The position numbers and the translations under genes are program-made. The notes below the pieces were generated by a model. It saw only the letters and a program-made list of their open reading frames with translations, did not search any database and was not told where the DNA came from. DNA of 64,000 bases from Haematococcus lacustris (lineage: Eukaryota; Chlorophyta; Chlorophyceae; Chlamydomonadales; Haematococcaceae), in NCBI GenBank assembly GCA_030144725.1, contig JASKMD010000008.1:11131344-11195343 (forward strand), written 5' to 3'. Below, piece by piece: positions 1 through 8,338 of this stretch. Within the stretch, counting starts at the first letter, position 1; each line of letters starts with the position of its first letter.

Positions 1-3000
1 CAAGAAGTCGGTGGCTTCTGTAAAGAGGGGTGACAGGTAGGCTGCCAGTCGTGCGTGCAGTTGTGGAGCGCCTGAGCTGGGTTGTTGCACGGCTAGGCGG
101 AAGGCTTCCCTGTCACTGTTGGTGATGGGTGTGGTGAGAACAGTGTGTTTGTGGCTTTGGGCCTGTTGTGTTTGTGCTAGGTGTATGCCCATCCTCGCTG
201 TGGTCAGTGTGGCGATGAGTGGTCTGTGGTCGCTGAGATACGCATGTGTGTCTACGATGGTGCGGTGCTCCGGGCCTGGTCGTGCGTCGCGCGTCAGGAT
301 GGCGTCGATGCGGCTGTTGCAGTGTGGTTGTTGGTAGGTCCAGGCCCGGTCGCCGGGGTCGGCTTCGGACAGGCGCATCTCTGAGGCAAACTCCCTCATC
401 ATGCGGTCCTGGATGTATTCAGTGTGTTCGGAGCGGTCTTCTGTTTTCATCGTGGCGTTCAAGTCACCGGCGAGAATGAGGGAGCCGGGCAGGTGTCCTG
501 TGGCTGTGCGTATGTGATGCTGCATGTTCTCCCGCAGTGGGAGCGCGTCTTCGTTGCAGCCCGATGGCCAGTACGTTGCAACGATGGTGAGGTTTTCGCT
601 GTGGTGCTGGCTAAGAGTCAGGATGACGCATCTGGAGTTTATTTCCGCCTCCGTGCTGGGTGGTACTAGGGTAGCTTGCATCTGAATGGCTAGGTCATGC
701 TTGATGCCAATGAGGACTTCACTGTGGCCACCGTGTCGGTGCAGTGTGTAGTCCTGTGTGGTTACTTTGAGCCATCCCGGTGTGTCTTTCTTGTGGTGTG
801 TCTTCGTCTCTGTTAGGATCAGGATATCAGGGTGGTGGTGGTGGATGAGGTGGGAGACGTCCCTTCTAGCACGGTAGAGGCCCCGGACATTGAGAGTGGT
901 GAGCGTCAGGTATTGTCTGCTGGGGGTCTGGTGTGGTTGTGTGGGGAGGATGGGGGGGGCCTTGGTTGTTGGGCATGGGACAGGCGGGCTGGGTATGGTG
1001 GCAGTGGGTGCGGCCTGGGTATTGGTTAGGTACCTTGACATAAGCGTTTGTGTGTGCCTGTCTTTGCTGTGGCTGGTGTTCTTGGCTCCTTTCTTCGATC
1101 GTGGTTTCTTAGGGCCTGTCTTGGTGCTTGGCTTCTCGTTTCGTGTTGGGGGGGGAGGTGTGGCTGCGTCCTCCTTCGCGTTGGCATCTTCGCGGTGTCG
1201 CGACCGGGCCGGCGGGTCCGCCTCTGCATAGGCATTCTTGCGCTTAGGAGCGTTATTGCTCGTGGTGAGGGGGTGTGGTGTTGCTGCTGGCGGTGGTATT
1301 GTTGGTGGTTGGTCGTCGTGGCCGCTCAGGTCAATGTGGTGCGGTCTCGCGTAATGGTGCTCTAGCTGTGTCGTGGTGGCTTGCTCCATTGGGTCCGCTA
1401 GCCAGAAGATGGGTTCGATGAGATTCTTATGTTGCATGCCTTGCTTAATTAGGATGAGCCTTCCTTGCAGCTCCTTCCAGTCTGCTGTGGTCAGCAGCCT
1501 TCTAGCTTGTGTAGCTTGTGGGTCCAGCCAGTACCAGGTGTTGTCTAGGTACCTAAGGGTAGTCGCATGGTTCCTGTTGATGAGAATGGCTGCGTTGCTG
1601 GTGTGATTGTCCTCCTTGCCCATGAGGGTACTAAGCGTTGCTCTAGTGATGTTGTCTTGGGGCAGCTCTTGCGTTGCCAGGTGGAAGGTCTTGTAGTTGT
1701 GATAAAGGTAGTGGTTCATGGAGTGGATGTTGAAGTTTCCATCCTCATCGTATATGTGTGGGGTACGGTCGGGCAGGGGTATGTGCCTGTTTTCCCCCCT
1801 GGCTCTGCTAGCTAGGTCTTGAAGGTGGGTGGCCAGGTGGCTGCAGTGTGTGAGGACATCATGTGGGTTGATCAGTGGTCTCCCCATGGCCATGTTGATG
1901 GCGTGTACCAAGCAGAAACATTTGTGTTGTGCTTCCATATAGATGGGTACGGGTGGGCTAGTGTTGTGGTTGGTATGGCTGATGATGTGGTTTATCTTCT
2001 TTGTATGGCAGAGTGCTATCTGTGCACTCGTACGGGTTGTGTGGGTGGGGGTGATGATGAAGAGCTGGTGGTGTGTTTGCTTTGTTGGCAATGCGATGCG
2101 TGCCAGCGGAGTGGGTGCTGGTTCTAGGGAGTCCTTGAGTGACCATTTCCCATTGAGGCTTGTCATGGCCATGCTGTGGCCTAGTCTTTTGCATAGGAAT
2201 GCAGTCGTTTCGTAGCGCTGTGCTAGGCTATCGAGGTTGTGTTTAGTCCAGTCTTGGGGGCGTCTTAGATCAGCGACGCTTGTCGAAATCAGGCCGTATT
2301 TAGATGTGAGGTACAGGTCTATTACTCCATCGTCGTAGCCTCCTGCGCCTCTTGCCATCTGCCAGGCTGCCAGTTCGTCCGGTGTGTTGAGTTGCGTGAG
2401 CCTTTGTGCGTAAAAGGTGTCGATAGCGTCAATGCTGACCCATTTCCGTCCCGCGAGGTTGTTAAGGGAGTCGGCTTGACAAGTGCTACTACCCTCTTGC
2501 TGGACGTAGTGTGTGTTGGGTCCCGGGTTGGCTTCAACGTCCCCGCATGCAAGTAGGAGCCATGCAATGTATGTGATCGCCATGGCGCAGTAGCTCGTGC
2601 TCAAAGTGCCCAGCCATTCGATGGCGGTCTTAAGGTGGTCCATGGTGATGGCGTTGGTAGGGCGTCGTTGTTTGTCTAAGATGGTGATTCTGTAGATAGT
2701 GTGGCGTTGAAGAGTGGTGTTGTAGTGATGAGCGATTACTGAGGATTTGCCTACCGTCACAGTGTAGTGGCCTTGTGTAGTCCAGGAGTGCATGCAGACT
2801 GTGAGGTTGAGTATGGCGGTGTGTCTATCGATGGTCCCGTCTATGTACAGGAAATTGACGAAGGCCGATGTAGTGGAGATGGCTCTCCATCTTTGCAGCC
2901 TTTTGCAATGCCTTCGCAAGCACTTTTGGGACTGAGAGATGGTCTGCGAGATGGACTGAGAGGTTGAAGTGAGGTGAAGTGTTGCATGGTGATGGATCCA

Positions 3001-4860
3001 CCACCATGCACAGGCTACTGCTATGAGAATACCATGCATGCCCTTCCATTGCAAGTAGGCTTGTTTCCTGTCGTGGAGGGCATCCTTATATAGGACCAGT
3101 GTATTGTAGGTCTTGTCAGCAATCGTGCCACCCTCTTTGCTGGTATCCATCAGCATGCACGGATAGGGCATCCCTGTCTGCTCCTTGGCTGGCTGTGCTT
3201 CACAGGGCTGCAGGGTGCCAGCGTGTATGGTTGGAGCGTGCTCTGTTGGTACATGGTGGGCTCCGCCTGCCTCACCGGCCTGCATGGTGGGGCACTGAAC
3301 ACGGGGCTGCGTCATGGCGGGCGTGTCGTGCGTGGCTGGGGCGTGCGCTGCTGGCATGCGATGGGCTGGCTGTGCTCTGCCAGCCTCACCAGCCTGCATG
3401 GTGGGGCAGAGGGCATGTGGTTGCGTCACTGCAGGCCAGTCATGAATGGCTGGGGCGTGCGCTTCTGGCATGCGATGGGCTGGCTGTGCTCTGCCAGCCT
3501 CACCAGCCTGCATGGTGGGGCAGAGGGCATGTGGTTGCGTCACTGCAGGCCAGTCATGAATGGCTGGGGCGTGCGCTTCTGGCATGCGATGGGCTGGCTG
3601 TGCTCTGCCAGCCTCACCAGCCTGCATGGTGGGGCAGAGGGCATGTGGTTGCGTCACTGCAGGCCAGTCATGAATGGCTGGAGCGTGCGCTGCTGGCATG
3701 GTGATAACTGGCCGCAGGGGGGCGTCCTTTGGCATGGTGGTAACTGGGCGTAGGGGGGCGCCCGTTGGCATGGTAAGTGCTGGCCGTAGGGGGGCGCCCG
3801 TTGGCATGGTAAGTGCTGGCCGTAGGGGGGCGCCCTTTGGCATGGTAAGTGCTGGCCGTAGGGGGGCGCCCGTTGGCATGGTAAGTGCTGGCCGTAGGGG
3901 GGCGCCCGTTGGCATGGGAAGTGCTGGCCCTAGGGGGGCGCCCTTTGGCATGGTAAGTGCTGGCCGTAGGGGGGCGCCCTTTGGCATGGTAAGTGCTGGC
4001 CGTAGGGGGGCGCCCTTTGGCATGGTAAGTGCTGGCCGTAGGGGGGCGCCCGTTGGCATGGTAAGTGCTGGCCGTAGGGGGGCGCCCGTTGGCATGGGAA
4101 GTGCTGGCCGTAGGGGGGCGCCCGTTGGCATGGTAAGTGCTGGCCGTAGGGGGGCGCCCGTTGGCATGGTAAGTGCTGGCCGTAGGGGGGCGCCCGTTGG
4201 CATGGTAAGTGCTGGCCGTAGGGGGGCGCCCGTTGGCATGGTAAGTGCTGGCCGTAGGGGGGCGCCCGTTGGCATGGGAAGTGCTGGCCGTAGGGGGGTG
4301 CCCTTTGGCATGGTAAGTGCTGGCCGTAGGGGGGCGCCCGTTGGCATGGTAAGTGCTGGCCGTAGGGGGGCGCCCGTTGGCATGGTAAGTGCTGGCCGTA
4401 GGGGGGCGCCCGTTGGCATGGTAAGTGCTGGCCGTAGGGGGGCGCCCGTTGGCATGGTAAGTGCTGGCCGTAGGGGGGCGCCCGTTGGCATGGTAAGTGC
4501 TGGCCGTAGGGGGGCGCCCGTTGGCATGGGAAGTGCTGGCCGTAGGGGGGCGCCCTTTGGCATGGTAAGTGCTGGCCGTAGGGGGGCGCCCGTTGGCATG
4601 GTAAGTGCTGGCCGTAGGGGGGCGCCCTTTGGCATGGTAAGTGCTGGCCGTGGGGGGGCGCCCGTTGGCATGGTAAGTGCTGGCCGTGGGGGGGCGCCCT
4701 TTGGCATGGTAAGTGCTGGCCGTAGGGGGGAACCCGTTGGCATGGTGAAAGCTGGTTGTTGCAACATCAAGACAGGCCGCAGGGGGGTTCCCTTTGGCTG
4801 TGTGTTGTGCATTGGGTTGGTATGCAGGCAGGTCAACGCAGGATTTGGCAGTGCAGTCAT
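1..4860 (-). CDS. Non-LTR retrotransposon ORF (partial): repeats, 2A motif, Josephin-like protease, APE endonuclease
   Basis: One frame is open on the minus strand from the left edge to about 5298; the first ATG in it is at 4858-4860, giving 1620 codons without a stop. Numbering from that ATG: residues about 29-389 are 12-residue repeats (consensus TMPTGAPLRPAL), followed by four longer repeats, then a hydrophobic stretch (GILIAVACAWW). A 2A motif LLLACGDVEANPGP lies at 768-781. A cysteine-protease domain follows with FCLVHAIN (Cys983, His986), His1098 in NHATTLRY and Asp1113 in WYWLDP. An APE endonuclease domain at about 1319-1560 shows TLNVRGL, ILTETK, AGDLNA, SRIDAI and SDHRPL. Reverse transcriptase is expected beyond the left edge. 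The start is uncertain: an ATG at 2641-2643 lies 41 codons before the 2A glycine, and the repeat region could be 5' UTR. The endonuclease call is firm; the protease call rests on motif spacing. Confidence 0.85.
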   Translation of the reverse strand, partial: MTALPNPALTCLHTNPMHNTQPKGTPLRPVLMLQQPAFTMPTGSPLRPALTMPKGAPPRPALTMPTGAPPRPALTMPKGAPLRPALTMPTGAPLRPALTMPKGAPLRPALPMPTGAPLRPALTMPTGAPLRPALTMPTGAPLRPALTMPTGAPLRPALTMPTGAPLRPALTMPTGAPLRPALTMPKGTPLRPALPMPTGAPLRPALTMPTGAPLRPALTMPTGAPLRPALTMPTGAPLRPALTMPTGAPLRPALPMPTGAPLRPALTMPTGAPLRPALTMPKGAPLRPALTMPKGAPLRPALTMPKGAPLGPALPMPTGAPLRPALTMPTGAPLRPALTMPKGAPLRPALTMPTGAPLRPALTMPTGAPLRPVTTMPKDAPLRPVITMPAAHAPAIHDWPAVTQPHALCPTMQAGEAGRAQPAHRMPEAHAPAIHDWPAVTQPHALCPTMQAGEAGRAQPAHRMPEAHAPAIHDWPAVTQPHALCPTMQAGEAGRAQPAHRMPAAHAPATHDTPAMTQPRVQCPTMQAGEAGGAHHVPTEHAPTIHAGTLQPCEAQPAKEQTGMPYPCMLMDTSKEGGTIADKTYNTLVLYKDALHDRKQAYLQWKGMHGILIAVACAWWWIHHHATLHLTSTSQSISQTISQSQKCLRRHCKRLQRWRAISTTSAFVNFLYIDGTIDRHTAILNLTVCMHSWTTQGHYTVTVGKSSVIAHHYNTTLQRHTIYRITILDKQRRPTNAITMDHLKTAIEWLGTLSTSYCAMAITYIAWLLLACGDVEANPGPNTHYVQQEGSSTCQADSLNNLAGRKWVSIDAIDTFYAQRLTQLNTPDELAAWQMARGAGGYDDGVIDLYLTSKYGLISTSVADLRRPQDWTKHNLDSLAQRYETTAFLCKRLGHSMAMTSLNGKWSLKDSLEPAPTPLARIALPTKQTHHQLFIITPTHTTRTSAQIALCHTKKINHIISHTNHNTSPPVPIYMEAQHKCFCLVHAINMAMGRPLINPHDVLTHCSHLATHLQDLASRARGENRHIPLPDRTPHIYDEDGNFNIHSMNHYLYHNYKTFHLATQELPQDNITRATLSTLMGKEDNHTSNAAILINRNHATTLRYLDNTWYWLDPQATQARRLLTTADWKELQGRLILIKQGMQHKNLIEPIFWLADPMEQATTTQLEHHYARPHHIDLSGHDDQPPTIPPPAATPHPLTTSNNAPKRKNAYAEADPPARSRHREDANAKEDAATPPPPTRNEKPSTKTGPKKPRSKKGAKNTSHSKDRHTQTLMSRYLTNTQAAPTATIPSPPVPCPTTKAPPILPTQPHQTPSRQYLTLTTLNVRGLYRARRDVSHLIHHHHPDILILTETKTHHKKDTPGWLKVTTQDYTLHRHGGHSEVLIGIKHDLAIQMQATLVPPSTEAEINSRCVILTLSQHHSENLTIVATYWPSGCNEDALPLRENMQHHIRTATGHLPGSLILAGDLNATMKTEDRSEHTEYIQDRMMREFASEMRLSEADPGDRAWTYQQPHCNSRIDAILTRDARPGPEHRTIVDTHAYLSDHRPLIATLTTARMGIHLAQTQQAQSHKHTVLTTPITNSDREAFRLAVQQPSSGAPQLHARLAAYLSPLFTEATDFL
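1500..1938 (-). other. Josephin-like papain-fold cysteine protease domain in the retrotransposon ORF
   Basis: The stretch starts near MEAQHKCFC and ends after WYWLDP. Cys (codon 1912-1914) is followed three residues later by His and then by IN, as in the C-x-x-H-x-x-N signature of ataxin-3-type Josephin domains. A middle segment DEDGNFNIHSMN resembles the Josephin helix preceding the catalytic His. That His (1567-1569) lies 115 residues after the Cys, and the acidic third residue (Asp, 1522-1524) lies 15 residues after the His. Ataxin-3 has the same 15-residue spacing with Asn in that place. OTU or another papain-fold clan is the main alternative. Confidence 0.6.
2518..2559 (-). other. 2A-type ribosome-skipping (StopGo) motif
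   Basis: The minus strand encodes LLLACGDVEANPGP, an exact match to the 2A consensus D(V/I)ExNPGP with the usual upstream hydrophobic run. Skipping would occur between the glycine codon (2521-2523) and the proline codon (2518-2520). It would release an upstream peptide ending in NPG and start the protease-endonuclease product with proline. From the ATG at 2643 the upstream product would be a 41-residue hydrophobic peptide. 2A-like motifs are known in some non-LTR retrotransposons (trypanosome L1Tc/ingi, some marine invertebrate elements). Confidence 0.88.
3244..3699. repeat. 114-bp tandem repeat, three near-identical copies plus one diverged
   Basis: Copies start at 3358, 3472 and 3586 and are nearly identical; a diverged copy occupies 3244-3357. 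The 114-bp unit is a multiple of three and stays open in the retrotransposon frame, encoding 38-residue repeats upstream of the 2A region. Confidence 0.9.
3696..4776. repeat. 36-bp tandem repeat, about 30 copies
   Basis: Head-to-tail 36-bp units with few variants (cgcccgtt versus cgcccttt, gtaagt versus gggaag). There are no spacers. Each unit encodes 12 residues, and several frames on both strands are open because the unit contains no stop in them. In the retrotransposon frame the peptide is TMPTGAPLRPAL with T/K alternation. It may be a coding repeat or a promoter-like 5' UTR array of the element. Confidence 0.93.
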
Positions 4861-5129
4861 GTGTGGGCATTGTTGCACAGGGTTGGGTAAGGCAGGGTAA
4901 GTCAGTGCAGTACACCTGATGTCTTGCTGCTTATCGCGGTGCTGCGTCTTTTCTTGACTGTTTTGGCATTTCCAGTAATCTTCACCCTGTGTAGGACTGC
5001 AGTGGGAGCGATCGGAGTCATGCAGGTGCGCTGTGCTCTTGTACCCAAAGGTTGTGTTGCAGCAATGGGTCAGCTGCAACAGGGTGAAAAAGGTCAAGAT
5101 TACAAGTGTCGCTGCTCGTGTTGTCTTAC

Positions 5130-5781
5130 CGGACAGCTTGCTGAGACCATGGTAGGCCACGTTCAGAGCTTCTTCCGACTTAACGTCGGCCGTTGACTTC
5201 TCGTCGTTCCACTTATCATTCGGGCTTAACTCTGATGCATTGTTCAGTCGTGTAGAGCGTTCGCGCAGCAGCTTCGTGTATCGTGCAGAGAAAACCTCTC
5301 AGTTGTTGCCAACCGAAAAGTGCATGTTGAGACATGAACTGACAGGATCCGGAGAGCTGCTTTGGCGAGGGCTGGGAAGTGGGGCTGGGCTAGCAGTTGC
5401 CACCAAGTCAGCCGTTGGGATGCAGGAGCAATGATAGTGACAGCTCGCCCATCTCGCTCATTTACATTTGTCTCATACATTTGTTGCACCTGTACTTTCA
5501 TGCACCATGCAACGCAGGAGCACACTTCACACCTGTTTCAGTACTTCGCCCACAAGCGTGTGCCTCTGAGATTGCTTGCTGGCATTGGCAAGATCTTTGC
5601 ACAGAAGGTTGAGGGCGTGCACACAGCACATCATGCAGATCCACGTCTGGTGCTCCGCCTCTAGAAGCTCAAGGGCTCGGCGATTAGTGGCGGGACTGTC
5701 CATGATCACTCCTAACAGCAAGTGAGGCCTGCCACCCGTGACCTGAGGATGCATAGGTCAGGGTCAGGGTCAGGGTCAGGG

Positions 5782-5813
<32 letters not shown>

Positions 5814-6583
5814 CAAGAAGCCAAACCTTGTTAGCCAGGTCATTGTGGAGATCAACGTAGAACTGCCCTTGGCAGCTCGCTTGTGACGCCACCCGTCCGT
5901 GCACATCATCAACCCCAAGCCCTTAAGAGCAAGCATGGCACATGCATGGCATAGATTGATGTGCATGGCATATAGTGATATGCACATTCATATGCACAAC
6001 CATATACATTGCGATCATACATGCCAATCATACATACCATTAAGAGGGTCTCCATCATGATGGCTACCCTCCTCTGTAGAGCTGTGTGGGTGTTGTTGAG
6101 GAACGTCGTACGCAGTTGCCTTGCACTTGGGCTGTTAACACCCAACAACTGGAGAGCTCTCTTCATGTGAGGATTGTCCGCACGCGCCAGGGCTGTACCG
6201 GACGTGTAGAAGAATAACGCCAGCTCCTGCTTGACATCATTGAGAACACTGGGGGGTACCGTGGGCTGGTATGAGTTGGGAGGTGGTGGCAGTGGGGCGC
6301 CGGCATGCAAGCCTCTCAGGCGCTGAGCCGCCAAGCAAGCGGCACAGCCGCTGTGGTCTTTTCGCTGCTGGGTAATGTTCGACACTGCAAGCTGTGCCAA
6401 GCACAGCAAGCACAGGAGCTTGACAAGCTTGTCGTCGGTATTGATGATGATGTTGTAGTGTTCCTTCCGTAGCGCCGTAGAGAGCTGCAGCTTGGCGTAC
6501 AAGTCTGCCACGAAGGGGTTTCCTTTGCGATATGGCTGCCTCTTCTTTTTGGCCCAATCAGGGGCTGCTTCGCCATTCATCAC
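5130..6583 (-). pseudogene. hAT-superfamily (DUF659-type) transposase remnant
   Basis: Several minus-strand pieces line up in hAT order. The N-terminal part (6583-5990) has a CxxC...H...C BED-like finger (CLLCLAQLAVSNITQQRKDH) and ends METLLM at a GTATGT donor. Next comes KGLGLMMCTDGW with the conserved DGW (about 5935-5905). Then after a CAG acceptor comes LLGVIMDSPATNRRALELL and CCVHALNLLCKDLA (5750-5590). The C-terminal dimerisation region follows with TWWQL, AALRILSV, a frame change near 5300, and LLRERSTRLNNA. The stretch between the DUF659 region and the dimerisation domain is far shorter than in intact hAT transposases, so the copy is internally deleted. Its tail frame happens to read into the neighbouring retrotransposon. 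Confidence 0.8.
5757..5815. repeat. GGGTCA/GGGTGA hexamer array
   Basis: Six-base units ggtcag then ggtgag repeated about nine times inside the hAT remnant, probably within a former intron. It resembles degenerate telomeric DNA but is not TTAGGG. Confidence 0.8.
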
Positions 6584-6599
6584 GGTGACAACGAGTGCA

Positions 6600-7245
6600 G
6601 AGCGCAGTCGGGCCGCGTGTGTTAAGGTTTTTGTTAAGGTTTTCTCTTGTTAAGAAAGTTATACTGATGGTTTGCGGCCGAGTGTGAGGGGAGTGAGGGA
6701 GTTTGCGCCTGACGCTGTGACGCCCGTTTATTGCAGTAACGGCATCAGCGCGCTGCGCTGAGCAGGATGGGCGTCACAGCTCGGATCGGGGCCGAGTTTG
6801 CGGCCTGGTCACTCGCAAATTGTGAGAGCAAACTCTGAAGCAAGGTTGTGACTGCGGCCATGATACAATGGCACTGCAAGCCTAATCACGCTGTAAGCCT
6901 CATCCCGGGCGCTCATCGTTTAGTCGCGATGTTCCCGATGGGATGCCCTGCCGATGGTGTGGATGGTATAAGCACATTGGCACACCGACATAGGCCGGCA
7001 TAGGCCACTGCACTCTACTCGGATTAGTACCTTCGGACACATGTTGACAAGTCGACAGGGGCTTGTAAGGAGCAGATATACATAGCTGTACGCAGCACAG
7101 TGCGCACCAAAACTCCGAAGTAAGACATTCAGTAAGACATGAAGTAAGTAAGACATTCAGACCGAAGTTAGACAACATGCTGCTCTTAATGTTGCAAGGA
7201 GGGGAAACTGCTTTGCTACTTGCAAGAGGGGTGATGGGTCTCATG
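6600..7245. other. Spacer without recognisable gene
   Basis: AT-richer than its surroundings. It holds a TTAAGG-like stretch (gttaaggtttttgttaaggttttctcttgttaag, read in pieces at 6619-6655) and short repeats of agtaagacattcag near 7120-7160. No coding exon or RNA gene was found. Confidence 0.6.
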
Positions 7246-8180
7246 GCTACAGTTGGTGGTGGGTGGTGGTAGGGCAGCTGCCACTGCTGGTGGTGGTAAT
7301 GATGGTGGTAGCCAGAGGGGTGAGGGGGTCATGGCTACAGCTGGTGGTGGGTGGTGGTAGGGCAGCTGCCCCTGCTAGTGGTGGTAATGATGGTGGTGGT
7401 AGCCAGAGGGGTGAGGGGGTCATGGCTACAGCTGGTGGTGGGTGGTGGTAGGGCAGCTGCCCCTGCTAGTGGTGGTGGTGGTAGCAAGAGGGGTGAGGGG
7501 GTCATGGCTACAACTGGTGGTGGGTGGTGGTAGGGCAGCTGCCCCTGCTAGTGGTGGTAATGATGGTGGTGGTAGCCAGAGGGGTGAGGGGGTCATGGCT
7601 ACAGCTGGTGGTGGGTGGTGGTAGGGCAGCTGCCCCTGCTAGTGGTGGTGGTGGTAGCAAGAGGGGTGAGGGGGTCATGGCTACAACTGGTGGTGGGTGG
7701 TGGTAGTGCAGCTGCCCCTGCTAGTGGTGGTAATGATGGTGGTGGTAGCCAGAGGGGTGAGGGGGTCATGGCTACAGCTGGTGGTGGGTGGTGGTAGGGC
7801 AGCTGCCCCTGCTAGTGGTGGTGGTGGTAGCAAGAGGGGTGAGGGGGTCATGGCTACAACTGGTGGTGGGTGGTGGTAGTGCAGCTGCCCCTGCTAGTGG
7901 TGGTAATGATGGTGGTGGTAGCCAGAGGGGTGAGGGGGTCATGGCTACAGCTGGTGGTGGGTGGTGGTAGGGCAGCTGCCCCTGCTAGTGGTGGTAATGA
8001 TGGTGGTGGTAGCCAGAGGGGTGAGGGGGTCATGGCTACAGCTGGTGGTGGGTGGTGGTAGGGCAGCTGCCCCTGCTAGTGGTGGTAATGATGGTGGTGG
8101 TAGCCAGAGGGGTGAGGGGGTCATGGCTACAACTGGTGGTGGGTGGTAGTGCAGCTGCCCCTGCTAGTGGTGGTGGTGGT
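7245..8180. repeat. 91/82-bp minisatellite with higher-order structure
   Basis: About eleven head-to-tail units rich in GGT and GGGG. Spacings between equivalent points are 88, 91, 82, 91, 82, 91, 82, 91 and 91 bp. The long unit contains taatgatggtgg, which the short unit lacks. In the centre the two alternate, giving a 173-bp dimer repeated three times. Peptides read from it are by-products of the repeat. Confidence 0.92.
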
Positions 8181-8338
8181 AGCCATCTCAGACTAGTCGC
8201 TTTACATAATATACATCTTTTACATGTCGCTTACAACGAAGGCAAGGAAGGTACCCAAACAAATGAACACCATGCATCACTTATTGCGTCAATACAACCA
8301 CCGTGTTCACAGTAGCCGGCCCTTCCCTAGCCTGCACG

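Noticed and set aside
3696..4776. CRISPR-like array (30 repeats of 36 bp)
   Set aside because: Units are contiguous without spacers and the host is a eukaryote; it is a plain tandem repeat.
3674..4900. Plus-strand 408-codon frame and an alternative 415-codon minus frame over the 36-bp array
   Set aside because: Both arise because the repeat lacks stops in several frames; only the minus frame continuous with the APE endonuclease has support.
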